From assembly GCA_019425105.1 (NCBI GenBank), contig JAHYYD010000055.1, positions 1 to 10,880 of the forward strand: a stretch of DNA of 10,880 bases, read 5' to 3'. This DNA is from Actinomycetota bacterium. Its GTDB lineage: Bacteria > Actinomycetota > Actinomycetes > Actinomycetales > Actinomycetaceae. Under the pieces are notes generated by a model. That model was not told where the DNA came from, searched no databases, and was given only the letters and a program-made list of their open reading frames with translations. The first letter of the stretch is position 1. Every line of letters starts with the position of its first letter. The translations under genes were made by a program, and so were the position numbers. Of this stretch, positions 1 to 5,869 are shown in pieces.

Positions 1-46
1 CCTCCCATTCCCTGGACTTCAATTTCAATGTCCAAGAAACGGGAGG
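1..46. repeat. Interrupted inverted repeat beyond the pknL 3' end
   Basis: CCTCCC (1-6) pairs with GGGAGG (41-46), and TGGAC (13-17) pairs with GTCCA (30-34). The two helices are separated by symmetric 6-nt unpaired stretches. The element lies just past the 3' end of the minus-strand kinase gene, so it might be a transcription terminator or processing structure for that gene or for a gene entering from the left. There is no clear T-tract on either strand. Weak call; the rest of 1-89 holds nothing I recognise. Confidence 0.25.
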
Positions 47-89
47 CAGTTCAAACAGACGAGGCCGGGGATCCTTATGACGGGCGAGG

Positions 90-2027
90 TCAGACGATCG
101 TGATCGTGACGACGCTGCCCTTTTTCAGCATTGTTCCGGCGGCGGGATCGGTCTGTCGGACGGTTCCGAAGAAGCCGCCGAGAATTGCCTCCTCTTGGAC
201 GGTGAAACCGGCCGCTTCGAGTGCGGCCCTGGCGTCGTCGCGCTGGCGGCCGACAACGTCGGGTACAGCAACCTTTTCGGGTCCCTTGGAGACCGTGTAG
301 GCGACGGTGTCGCCTCGGTGCAGGACTGTTCCTTCAGCTGTTTGCTGAGAGATGACCTGACCTTGCGCGACCGTATCGGAGAACGCTTCGGTGGGCGCTG
401 CGACGAGGCCGAGCCCCTCGATAGCCTTCTTTGCGGCGTCCGCGCTCATCCCGTTGAGGGATGGAACGGTGAGAGGCTCGCGTCCCTTGGAGAAGACGAC
501 GTCGATGGCCTTGTCGTGCGGCACCGAGGTGCCCGACGGCACGGACTGGGAGATGACTTGTCCCTGCGGAATATCCTCGGAGTAGGCATCGGTTATGGCA
601 CCGAGGGCCAGGCCTGCATCGGTGAGCGCTTTCTTCGCATCATCCTGGGTCTTGCCGGTCACGTCGGGCACGTTCTTCATGTCGACGCCCTTGGAGACGT
701 GGAGCGAAACCTCAGCGCGCTTATGGACAGGCGCACCGCCCTCAGGGTCCGAGCGAGTGACGGATCCTGTTGCTACGTCGTCCGAAAACTCCTCCTCGAC
801 GGTGAAGGTAAGCCCCATCGCACCCAGATCAGTCTCAACATCTGCGAGCGGACGACCGTCAGTAGCGGGCATCGTCAGATAGGAACCGGGGCCGTATTCG
901 GTCCACCACCAGGTGCCTCCGATGCCAGCGACGGCGAGGAGGAGGACGACGAGGCTCACCCACAGGGCAGCACGCTTGTACGTTTTCGTCGTGCCCGCCT
1001 CCTCTGGCGTTGGGATCGGCGCGGAGGTGTGGACCGTCGTCACGGTTGAGGGTGCAGGAAGCGGCCTCGTGAACTGCGCGGACATCACCTCCGTATTGAG
1101 CGCGGTGGTTTCGGAGGCACCGCTGCGGTCGGCGGGGGCGATTTCTGCGCGGCGATTCGCTAGCTCGGCAGGTATGGCAGCGGCCGCGCGCGTTACCAGG
1201 TCGATGGCTTCGGAGGCATCGGCGGGACGCGAGGCGGGGTCGCGGGCCGTCAGCGCCGCGACGAGATCGTCGATTTCGCGGGGAATCCAGGACTGAGAAG
1301 CCGAAGGCTTGGGGACGTCGTCGGCGACGTGATGGGTGGCGATCTGCAGCGGTGATTCGCCTGCCCACGGCACAGCGCCGGTCAGCATCTCGTACAGCAT
1401 GATGCCCACGGAGTAGATATCCGAGCGCGCGTCGGCCTCGGCCGTGGTGGCGATTTCCGGCGCGATGTACGCCACTGTTCCGAGCATGTTGCCCGTCGAC
1501 GACATGGAGACCTCGGACGCCGCGCGTGCCAAGCCGAAGTCGGTGACCTTCGCGGGGCCGTCGGTCGGAACGAGGATATTTTCCGGCTTTATGTCGCGGT
1601 GGATCACGCCGACGCGGTGAGCGGCACGCAGGGCTTCAAGGGTATCGGTCGTATAGCGCAGTGCCTGAGGGATCGTAAAGGCACCCTGTGCGCGCAGCAG
1701 CTGGCGCAGGTTCGTTCCGTCGATCAGTTCCATCACGAGGAAGCCCTGGCCGGTGATAACGCCCTGATCGAAGACGGAGACGACACCGGGATGAACGATG
1801 CGCGCTGCGGAGCGTGCCTCGCGGCGGAAGCGTGCGACGAAGTCCTGGGAGTCCGCGAGGTGCGGGTGCATGACCTTCAGGGCGACCGGGCGCTCAAGGC
1901 GTTCGTCCTGGGCGATGTACACGGTGGCCATGCCGCCACGCGCTAGACGACGCGTGACTCGGTATCGTTCGTCGACCAGAAGCCCAATCAGTGGGTCGGT
2001 TTGGTCGAATGTCTGTTCGTCGCTCAC
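90..2027 (-). CDS. pknL: Transmembrane Ser/Thr protein kinase with four extracellular PASTA domains (PknL-like)
   Basis: A Hanks-type kinase phosphorylating Ser/Thr on cytoplasmic targets, with an outer sensor part expected to bind peptidoglycan fragments or lipid II. The kinase domain spans about residues 15-280: Gly-rich loop 28-37 (LARGGMATVY), ATP-binding K51, catalytic HRDIKPEN at 143-150 (D145), DFG at 163-165, a Ser/Thr-bearing activation loop, and APE at 189-191. All catalytic residues are present. A Pro/Thr/Ala-rich juxtamembrane linker (about 285-350) leads to one membrane helix (353-372, then WWW). Four PASTA repeats follow (about 383-446, 450-515, 517-582, 585-645). The start is GTG, placed 7 nt after a TAGAAT box, which suggests a leaderless mRNA. 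The divergent neighbour encodes an Rv2175c-type protein, a PknL substrate in M. tuberculosis; that context favours PknL over PknB, which usually sits with pknA, pbpA and rodA. M. tuberculosis PknL, as I recall, lacks PASTA domains whereas corynebacterial PknL has them. Confidence 0.93.
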   Translation of the reverse strand: MSDEQTFDQTDPLIGLLVDERYRVTRRLARGGMATVYIAQDERLERPVALKVMHPHLADSQDFVARFRREARSAARIVHPGVVSVFDQGVITGQGFLVMELIDGTNLRQLLRAQGAFTIPQALRYTTDTLEALRAAHRVGVIHRDIKPENILVPTDGPAKVTDFGLARAASEVSMSSTGNMLGTVAYIAPEIATTAEADARSDIYSVGIMLYEMLTGAVPWAGESPLQIATHHVADDVPKPSASQSWIPREIDDLVAALTARDPASRPADASEAIDLVTRAAAAIPAELANRRAEIAPADRSGASETTALNTEVMSAQFTRPLPAPSTVTTVHTSAPIPTPEEAGTTKTYKRAALWVSLVVLLLAVAGIGGTWWWTEYGPGSYLTMPATDGRPLADVETDLGAMGLTFTVEEEFSDDVATGSVTRSDPEGGAPVHKRAEVSLHVSKGVDMKNVPDVTGKTQDDAKKALTDAGLALGAITDAYSEDIPQGQVISQSVPSGTSVPHDKAIDVVFSKGREPLTVPSLNGMSADAAKKAIEGLGLVAAPTEAFSDTVAQGQVISQQTAEGTVLHRGDTVAYTVSKGPEKVAVPDVVGRQRDDARAALEAAGFTVQEEAILGGFFGTVRQTDPAAGTMLKKGSVVTITIV

Positions 2028-2040
2028 TCGGTCGATTCTA
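2028..2040 (-). promoter_or_regulatory. Candidate leaderless promoter of the kinase gene (-10 TAGAAT)
   Basis: Reading the minus strand, TAGAAT (2040-2035) is followed by 7 nt and then the GTG start at 2027. Transcription starting about 7 nt after the box would begin at or next to the start codon. No Shine-Dalgarno sequence precedes the GTG, which fits leaderless translation. I see no convincing -35. Confidence 0.5.
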
Positions 2041-2097
2041 TGGGAGTTTTCGCGAAATTATCGGAAGTGCCCACCTCGGTGCGGCGCATGAATGGGG

Positions 2098-2110
2098 TAG
2101 TCTTGCGCTC
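2098..2110 (+). promoter_or_regulatory. Candidate leaderless promoter of the Rv2175c-like gene (-10 TAGTCT)
   Basis: TAGTCT (2098-2103) fits the actinobacterial TANNNT -10 pattern and ends 7 nt before the ATG at 2111. No ribosome binding site lies in between. It faces away from the kinase promoter across about 57 nt, so the two divergent genes share a short control region. Confidence 0.5.
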
Positions 2111-2464
2111 ATGACCAGTGTTGATATCACCGTGCGCTCCACCGACGAGGTCTGCCGTCTCCTCGGCATTGAGGAGCGCCGCCTCAAGCAGCTGATCCGC
2201 GACCGAGTCCTCATCGAGGCGCGCGACGGCGCGGGCGTGCGCGGCGTACCCCGAGAGATCATTATCAAGGGAGAGAACGGCTGGGAGCCGCTCCCGTTCC
2301 TGCAGGGAACACTCACCCTGCTGGCGGATGACGGGTTTACATCTGAGGAAGCGCTCGCGTGGCTCTACACCGTTCAGGACGAGCTGGGTGAGCGTCCGAT
2401 CGACGCGCTGACGTCGGGTCGGCATCACCGGGTGAATCGGATCGCCTCGACGCTGGCCTTCTGA
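2111..2464 (+). CDS. Rv2175c-family winged-helix DNA-binding protein (likely PknL substrate)
   Basis: A 117-residue protein resembling M. tuberculosis Rv2175c, a small DNA-binding protein phosphorylated by PknL, which weakens DNA binding there. Residues 8-35 read as a helix-turn-helix (STDEVCRLLGIEERRLKQLIRDR), followed by a wing-like segment with basic residues (36-55). The C-terminal part (60-117) carries the family-like pattern of a PFLQGTLTLLADDGF helix, a W84 region, and a closing ERPIDAL...RRHRV-type basic helix (95-113). I chose ATG 2111 because the HTH begins almost at once and a -10 box sits 7 nt upstream. The frame stays open to an ATG at 1991, but that would overlap the divergent kinase gene and add 40 residues unlike the family. 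Unlike Rv2175c, as I remember it, this protein lacks a long N-terminal tail carrying the phosphorylated Thr; T2, T7 and T11 are the nearest candidates. It converges on the next gene with 16 nt between stops. Confidence 0.85.
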   Translation: MTSVDITVRSTDEVCRLLGIEERRLKQLIRDRVLIEARDGAGVRGVPREIIIKGENGWEPLPFLQGTLTLLADDGFTSEEALAWLYTVQDELGERPIDALTSGRHHRVNRIASTLAF

Positions 2465-2480
2465 TTCGCGTCGGTGGGGC

Positions 2481-3584
2481 TCACGCTCGCCTGGCGGTGA
2501 GGATCGCGCACAGTTCGCGCAGCATGGCGCGGGCATCGTCGTCGAAGGACGAGGCCTCAAGCGCTGCGTGCCCGTCGGCTACCAGGCGCGCAATCTCAGC
2601 TTCGTGGGGGGCGCGACCGTTGGCCTCGACGATGCGGGTTGCCGCGCCGAGGCGCTCAGGCGATGCCTCTGCCACCCCCAGAACCTCGGTGAGGGCGGAC
2701 CGCTCGGCGGGGGAGGAAGCCTCCCAGGTGAGTGCCAGGAGGACGGTGCGCTTTCCTTCGCGCAGATCATCGCCCGCGGGTTTTCCGGTCACCGCGGGGT
2801 CTCCGAAGACGCCCAGGTCGTCGTCGCGCAGCTGGAATGCCAGTCCCCAGGGCGTCAGGATCTCTTCGAGGCTGCGAGCGAGTGTCTCGCCGTCGTCGAG
2901 CGTGGAAACACCGCAGATGGCACCCAAAATTGCCGGGTGAACGACCGAGTAGTGAGCCGACTTATGGAGTGCGACCTCCAGCGCGTCACTGACGTTGAGC
3001 ACGTCCGAGCGTTCGGGATCGAGCGGGGTCTGCTCGGCGGCGATGTCCAGGTATTGGCCGAGCGCAACCTCAGCGTGCATGTCGGCAAAGCGGCGCGCGA
3101 ACGCGCGTGCGCGTTCTTCGTCAAGCCTCAGCGCCTGCTCGTCTGCAGCGGCGGTCGCTGCAGAGAACAAGAAGTCCCCGACAAGGATCGCAGCGTGAGC
3201 TCCGAAGTCGGTCGATGATCCGATCCACGACCTCGATGCATGGTGGTTGGCGAGGCTTCGATGAGGGGTCGGGATGCCGCGACGCTCGTCTGCCTTGTCG
3301 ATAATGTCGTCGTGCACAAGAGCGCTGGCCTGGTAGAGCTCAAGCGCGGCGCCGAGGTGGGGGAGGGACACGTCTTCCAGGGGGGTAGCCGCTCCGAGCG
3401 AGTATCCGATATGCGCCATCAGCGCTCGAAAACGCTTCCCACCGCGCACGGACGCGAGCACGGCCTCGGAAAATTCCTCGGATCTGCTGGATGCGCCTGC
3501 GCGGACCAGAAGGCGCGCGAGGCTCGAGGCCGTTGCTTCATCGATGTGGGGACGCAGCGTTGCGAAACTATCGCTCAAAGTCAT
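2481..3584 (-). CDS. idsA: Polyprenyl (probably geranylgeranyl) diphosphate synthase
   Basis: A 367-residue trans-prenyltransferase adding isopentenyl diphosphate to allylic diphosphates, a cytosolic step that supplies C20 or longer chains for menaquinone, carotenoid or other prenyl lipids. Visible motifs are GGKRFRA (48-54, diphosphate-binding), the first Asp-rich motif DDIID (92-96, Mg2+ binding), and the second Asp-rich region QLRDDDLGVFGD (251-262) followed by TGKPAGDDLREGKRT (266-280). Length and motif set match actinobacterial IdsA-type enzymes. The residue five before DDIID is small (S87), which in this family usually allows chains longer than C15; chain length is inference only. The ATG start lies 6 nt after a TAGAGT box on the minus strand. 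It is divergent from sigA and convergent with the Rv2175c-like gene. In M. tuberculosis idsA2 lies near Rv2175c and pknL, with mptA between; no mptA is present here. Confidence 0.92.
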   Translation of the reverse strand: MTLSDSFATLRPHIDEATASSLARLLVRAGASSRSEEFSEAVLASVRGGKRFRALMAHIGYSLGAATPLEDVSLPHLGAALELYQASALVHDDIIDKADERRGIPTPHRSLANHHASRSWIGSSTDFGAHAAILVGDFLFSAATAAADEQALRLDEERARAFARRFADMHAEVALGQYLDIAAEQTPLDPERSDVLNVSDALEVALHKSAHYSVVHPAILGAICGVSTLDDGETLARSLEEILTPWGLAFQLRDDDLGVFGDPAVTGKPAGDDLREGKRTVLLALTWEASSPAERSALTEVLGVAEASPERLGAATRIVEANGRAPHEAEIARLVADGHAALEASSFDDDARAMLRELCAILTARRA

Positions 3585-3596
3585 GAGGCAACTCTA
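3585..3596 (-). promoter_or_regulatory. Candidate leaderless promoter of the polyprenyl synthase gene (-10 TAGAGT)
   Basis: On the minus strand TAGAGT (3596-3591) is followed by 6 nt (tgcctc) and the ATG at 3584. The expected transcription start falls on the A of ATG, and there is no ribosome binding site. Same layout as at the kinase, Rv2175c-like and ftsY genes. Confidence 0.5.
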
Positions 3597-3674
3597 ACCG
3601 AGGTTGCGGCGCGCGGGAGGGACGAGGCGGGGCATCCTCACACCTACCGCCAGGAAAACTGCGTAGCGAGGCAC

Positions 3675-3687
3675 TAGACTGGCGATG
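3675..3687 (+). promoter_or_regulatory. Candidate sigA promoter (-10 TAGACT)
   Basis: TAGACT at 3675-3680 fits TANNNT and would start transcription near 3687. With the preferred GTG start at 3744 this gives a leader of about 57 nt. No clear -35 is visible. If transcription really starts here, the in-frame ATG at 3690 would be almost leaderless, so this box bears on the choice of start codon. Confidence 0.45.
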
Positions 3688-3691
3688 GTAT

Positions 3692-3708
3692 GCCGATTTG
3701 CAATCGGC
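3692..3708 (+). other. Perfect 7-bp hairpin in the sigA leader
   Basis: GCCGATT (3692-3698) and AATCGGC (3702-3708) are exact inverted repeats around a 3-nt loop (tgc). The hairpin would lie within the first 25 nt of an mRNA beginning near 3687. It may stabilise the 5' end, bind a regulator, or be chance; there is no T-tract after it. Confidence 0.35.
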
Positions 3709-3743
3709 TCTGTTGTGCATGCCCATCAATGAAAGGGACCCGT

Positions 3744-5270
3744 GTGAGTGCATCTCGCGCTTCGGCAAAGGACTCCGCGACGACTGAGAAAACCACGGAG
3801 GTGACGACCCCCGCGAAGAAGACGACGCGCGCTAAGAAGGCCACGACGGCCGCGGCTAGTGCACCCGCCGAGGAGAAGAAGTCTGCCGCGAAGAAGGCAC
3901 CGGCGAAGAAGGCTCCCGCGAAGAAGACGACCAAGAAGGCCGACGCCGTCGAGACCGACAAGCCCGCCGCAAAGAAGGCTCCTGCCAAAAAGGCAGCGAA
4001 GAAGGCTGGTGCCGGCGAAGACAAGACCGCGAAGAAGCCCGCGGCCAAGAAGCCGCGCGGTCGCAAGAAGAAGGACGAGGAAATCGTCGAAGAGGTTGTC
4101 GTCGAGGAGCTCGGTGACGCTGCCGAGGAGGACTTCGAGCCTACGGGCGACGATCTGGAAGATCCGGATCTCGAGGCAGGCACCGACGACGAGGATGTGA
4201 CCGACGCCGAGGAAGAGGCTGAGGAAGAAGACCCGAAGGTCGCTGAGGGTGCGGCGTTGCGCGAGCGTACCAACGCTGGCATCCACGTGAAGGGTGGTTT
4301 CGTGGTCTCGGATTCCGACGAGACCGACGAGCCCGTTCAGCAGGTGACGGTCGCCGGCGCAACGGCCGATCCGGTCAAGGACTACCTCAAGCAGATCGGC
4401 AAGGTGTCGCTGCTGAACGCGGAGCAGGAAGTTGATCTTGCCCGCCGCATCGAGGCGGGCCTGTACGCCGAGTACAAGCTGAAGAACCAGGCCGACGAGA
4501 TGACCAGCCGCGAGCGCCGCGAGCTGCATTTCCTCGCGCAGGATGGTCAGCAAGCAAAGAACCACCTCCTCGAGGCAAACCTGCGTCTCGTCGTGTCCCT
4601 GGCCAAGCGCTACACGGGCCGTGGCATGCAGTTCCTGGATCTCATCCAGGAGGGCAACCTGGGTCTGATTCGTGCCGTGGAAAAGTTTGACTACACCAAG
4701 GGCTACAAGTTCTCGACGTACGCCACCTGGTGGATCCGTCAGGCGATCACCCGAGCGATGGCGGACCAGGCGCGCACGATTCGTATTCCGGTCCACATGG
4801 TCGAGGTCATCAACAAGCTGGCCCGTGTTCAGCGCCAGATGCTGCAGGACCTTGGTCGCGAACCCACGCCTGAGGAGCTGGCAAAGGAACTCGACATGAC
4901 GGCCGAAAAGGTTGTCGAGGTACAGAAGTATGGTCGCGAGCCCATCTCGCTGCATACGCCTCTGGGTGAGGACGGCGACTCTGAGTTTGGTGACCTGATC
5001 GAGGACTCCGAGGCTATCGTCCCGGCGGATGCGGTGTCCTTCACCCTGCTGCAGGAGCAGCTGCACCACGTGCTGGATACGCTCTCCGAGCGTGAAGCGG
5101 GCGTCGTGTCGATGCGCTTTGGTCTGGGCGATGGTCAGCCGAAGACCCTCGACGAGATCGGCAAGGTCTACGGCGTGACGCGCGAGCGTATCCGCCAGAT
5201 CGAGTCCAAGACGATGTCGAAGCTGCGCCATCCGTCGCGTTCGCAGGTGCTGCGCGATTACCTCGACTGA
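3744..5270 (+). CDS. sigA: Primary RNA polymerase sigma factor SigA (RpoD/HrdB family)
   Basis: The housekeeping sigma-70 factor that directs RNA polymerase to most promoters. Numbered from GTG 3744 (508 residues): a basic Lys/Ala tail (24-110), an acidic stretch (111-163), region 1.2 (about 209-242, [22 protein letters not shown]), region 2 (about 272-345) with the highly conserved [20 protein letters not shown], the [19 protein letters not shown] core-binding block and [15 protein letters not shown] for -10 recognition and melting, region 3 (about 350-430), and region 4 (443-498) with the -35-binding helix-turn-helix [22 protein letters not shown] (468-489). The core is near identical to what I remember of mycobacterial SigA. 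Start choice: GTG 3744 has AAAGGGA 5 nt upstream; in-frame ATGs at 3729 and 3690 have no ribosome binding site and would add MKGTR or an odd Cys-rich lead. A strong terminator follows the stop, so the gene is probably monocistronic. Confidence 0.97.
   Translation: MSASRASAKDSATTEKTTEVTTPAKKTTRAKKATTAAASAPAEEKKSAAKKAPAKKAPAKKTTKKADAVETDKPAAKKAPAKKAAKKAGAGEDKTAKKPAAKKPRGRKKKDEEIVEEVVVEELGDAAEEDFEPTGDDLEDPDLEAGTDDEDVTDAEEEAEEEDPKVAEGAALRERTNAGIHVKGGFVVSDSDETDEPVQQVTVAGATADPVKDYLKQIGKVSLLNAEQEVDLARRIEAGLYAEYKLKNQADEMTSRERRELHFLAQDGQQAKNHLLEANLRLVVSLAKRYTGRGMQFLDLIQEGNLGLIRAVEKFDYTKGYKFSTYATWWIRQAITRAMADQARTIRIPVHMVEVINKLARVQRQMLQDLGREPTPEELAKELDMTAEKVVEVQKYGREPISLHTPLGEDGDSEFGDLIEDSEAIVPADAVSFTLLQEQLHHVLDTLSEREAGVVSMRFGLGDGQPKTLDEIGKVYGVTRERIRQIESKTMSKLRHPSRSQVLRDYLD
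3813..4073 (+). repeat. Low-complexity Lys/Ala coding repeats in the sigA N-terminus
   Basis: Codons for AKK, AAKK and APAKK units recur about every 9-15 nt, almost all lysines being AAG. The encoded tail resembles the C-terminal tail of histone H1 and actinobacterial HU-like proteins. Such repeats are prone to length change by slippage between strains. Similar though less regular tails occur in other actinobacterial SigA proteins. Confidence 0.7.
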
Positions 5271-5285
5271 CGCTTCGTCGGCATT

Positions 5286-5329
5286 CATGGGGGTCAGGAA
5301 CATGCGTTCCTGACCCCCATGACTTTATC
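5286..5329 (+). terminator. Strong intrinsic terminator after sigA
   Basis: A perfect 15-bp stem: CATGGGGGTCAGGAA (5286-5300) and TTCCTGACCCCCATG (5307-5321) around a 6-nt loop (catgcg), followed by a T-containing run (ACTTTATC). It begins 15 nt after the sigA stop. The opposite strand has no T-tract, so it appears to act on sigA transcripts only. Confidence 0.85.
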
Positions 5330-5363
5330 GTCACAAAGCGCATGTTCTCGGGTGCCAACGTCG

Positions 5364-5376
5364 CATAGTCAGGGTC
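5364..5376 (+). promoter_or_regulatory. Possible promoter of the small membrane protein gene (-10 CATAGT)
   Basis: CATAGT (5364-5369) matches four of six -10 consensus bases and lies between the sigA terminator and the next gene. It would give a leader of roughly 20 nt that contains an AGGA ribosome binding site (5386-5389). No good -35 is visible, so this is tentative. Confidence 0.3.
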
Positions 5377-5396
5377 CGATAGGGCAGGATGATGAC

Positions 5397-5795
5397 ATGC
5401 TTGAGGGTGCGTTGATTCTGGTTCTGACTGTCGTTCTTGTCCTCGTCGTCGCCGGTGGCGTCGTCGCAGTGCTGGCGCTGTCTCGTCGTAGCGCGGACGA
5501 GTGGAAGGGCGTCATCAAGCGAGAGAGCGAGGAAATCGCGGACGAGGTGAAGACTCACCATTCGCTTCCCAAGCGCGCCTCGACGTCCCCCGATGGTCCC
5601 GTGGTGCCTCGGACAGCTTCCCTGCAGTCACTCCTTCAAAATGCTGACTCGCGGAGCGCATACTTCGACGCTGACCGCTTGCCGGGCATTGATCGGCTGG
5701 AGACGGTCACCGGCCGCGTGAGTGAACGCTTTGATCGCGGCCGTCGGGGCTCCGACGGGGGTCATGCCTCCGCGCAGGAGTCGGCGCAGTCCTAA
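5397..5795 (+). CDS. Hypothetical single-pass membrane protein
   Basis: A 132-residue protein of unrecognised family. Residues 5-29 form one strongly hydrophobic helix of Val, Leu, Ala and Gly, followed by RR at 30-31, which predicts an N-out, C-in anchor with a cytoplasmic tail. The tail has a charged, possibly helical stretch (34-52, DEWKGVIKRESEEIADEV) and then a polar, Pro/Ser/Arg-rich region with little predicted structure, ending in a Ser/Gln/Ala tract. There are no cysteines and no catalytic motif. ATG 5397 is preceded by AGGA with 7-nt spacing; the frame also opens upstream at 5319, but that ATG lies inside the sigA terminator. It sits between sigA and ftsY, with a terminator-like palindrome 35 nt after its stop, so it is probably transcribed on its own. 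Coding by frame, ribosome binding site and GC bias; function unknown. Confidence 0.75.
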   Translation: MLEGALILVLTVVLVLVVAGGVVAVLALSRRSADEWKGVIKRESEEIADEVKTHHSLPKRASTSPDGPVVPRTASLQSLLQNADSRSAYFDADRLPGIDRLETVTGRVSERFDRGRRGSDGGHASAQESAQS

Positions 5796-5830
5796 GGTAG
5801 TGATGCCGCACTCAGGTTTTCTGTGAAGAG

Positions 5831-5869
5831 CGTCCATAGGGGATAATGACCCTATGGACGCTTTTATTT
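5831..5869 (+). terminator. Terminator-like palindrome overlapping the ftsY promoter and start codon
   Basis: CGTCCATAGGG (5831-5841) and CCCTATGGACG (5850-5860) are perfect 11-bp inverted repeats with an 8-nt spacer (gataatga). CTTTTATTT follows at 5861-5869, giving the stem plus T-tract of an intrinsic terminator for the preceding gene. The ftsY ATG (5854-5856) lies in the right arm, the T-tract codes for FtsY residues 3-6, and the spacer holds the ftsY -10 box. It may be a terminator, an operator, or both. Confidence 0.6.
5842..5853 (+). promoter_or_regulatory. Candidate leaderless promoter of ftsY (-10 GATAAT)
   Basis: GATAAT (5842-5847) differs from the TATAAT consensus at one base and ends 6 nt before the ATG at 5854, so transcription should begin on or beside the start codon. 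There is no ribosome binding site. The box lies exactly in the spacer of the 11-bp palindrome. Confidence 0.55.

Noticed and set aside
28..300. Plus-strand 90-codon frame at the left edge
   Set aside because: Overlaps the fourth PASTA domain of the kinase gene in antisense and has no ribosome binding site or recognisable sequence.
1991..2110. Upstream ATG extending the Rv2175c-like gene by 40 residues
   Set aside because: It would overlap the start of the divergent kinase gene, the extra residues lack family character, and a -10 box sits 7 nt before ATG 2111.
3690..3743. Earlier sigA starts at 3690 or 3729
   Set aside because: Not fully excluded, but neither has a ribosome binding site and the added residues do not resemble SigA N-termini; GTG 3744 has AAAGGGA at good spacing.
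3726..5303. 525-codon minus-strand open frame opposite sigA
   Set aside because: It mirrors the sigA frame, has no recognisable domain, and arises from high GC content and AAG/GAG-rich codons; sigA is certain.
5319..5396. Upstream ATG for the small membrane protein
   Set aside because: The codon lies within the sigA terminator stem and has no ribosome binding site; ATG 5397 has AGGA at 7 nt and puts the membrane helix at the N-terminus.
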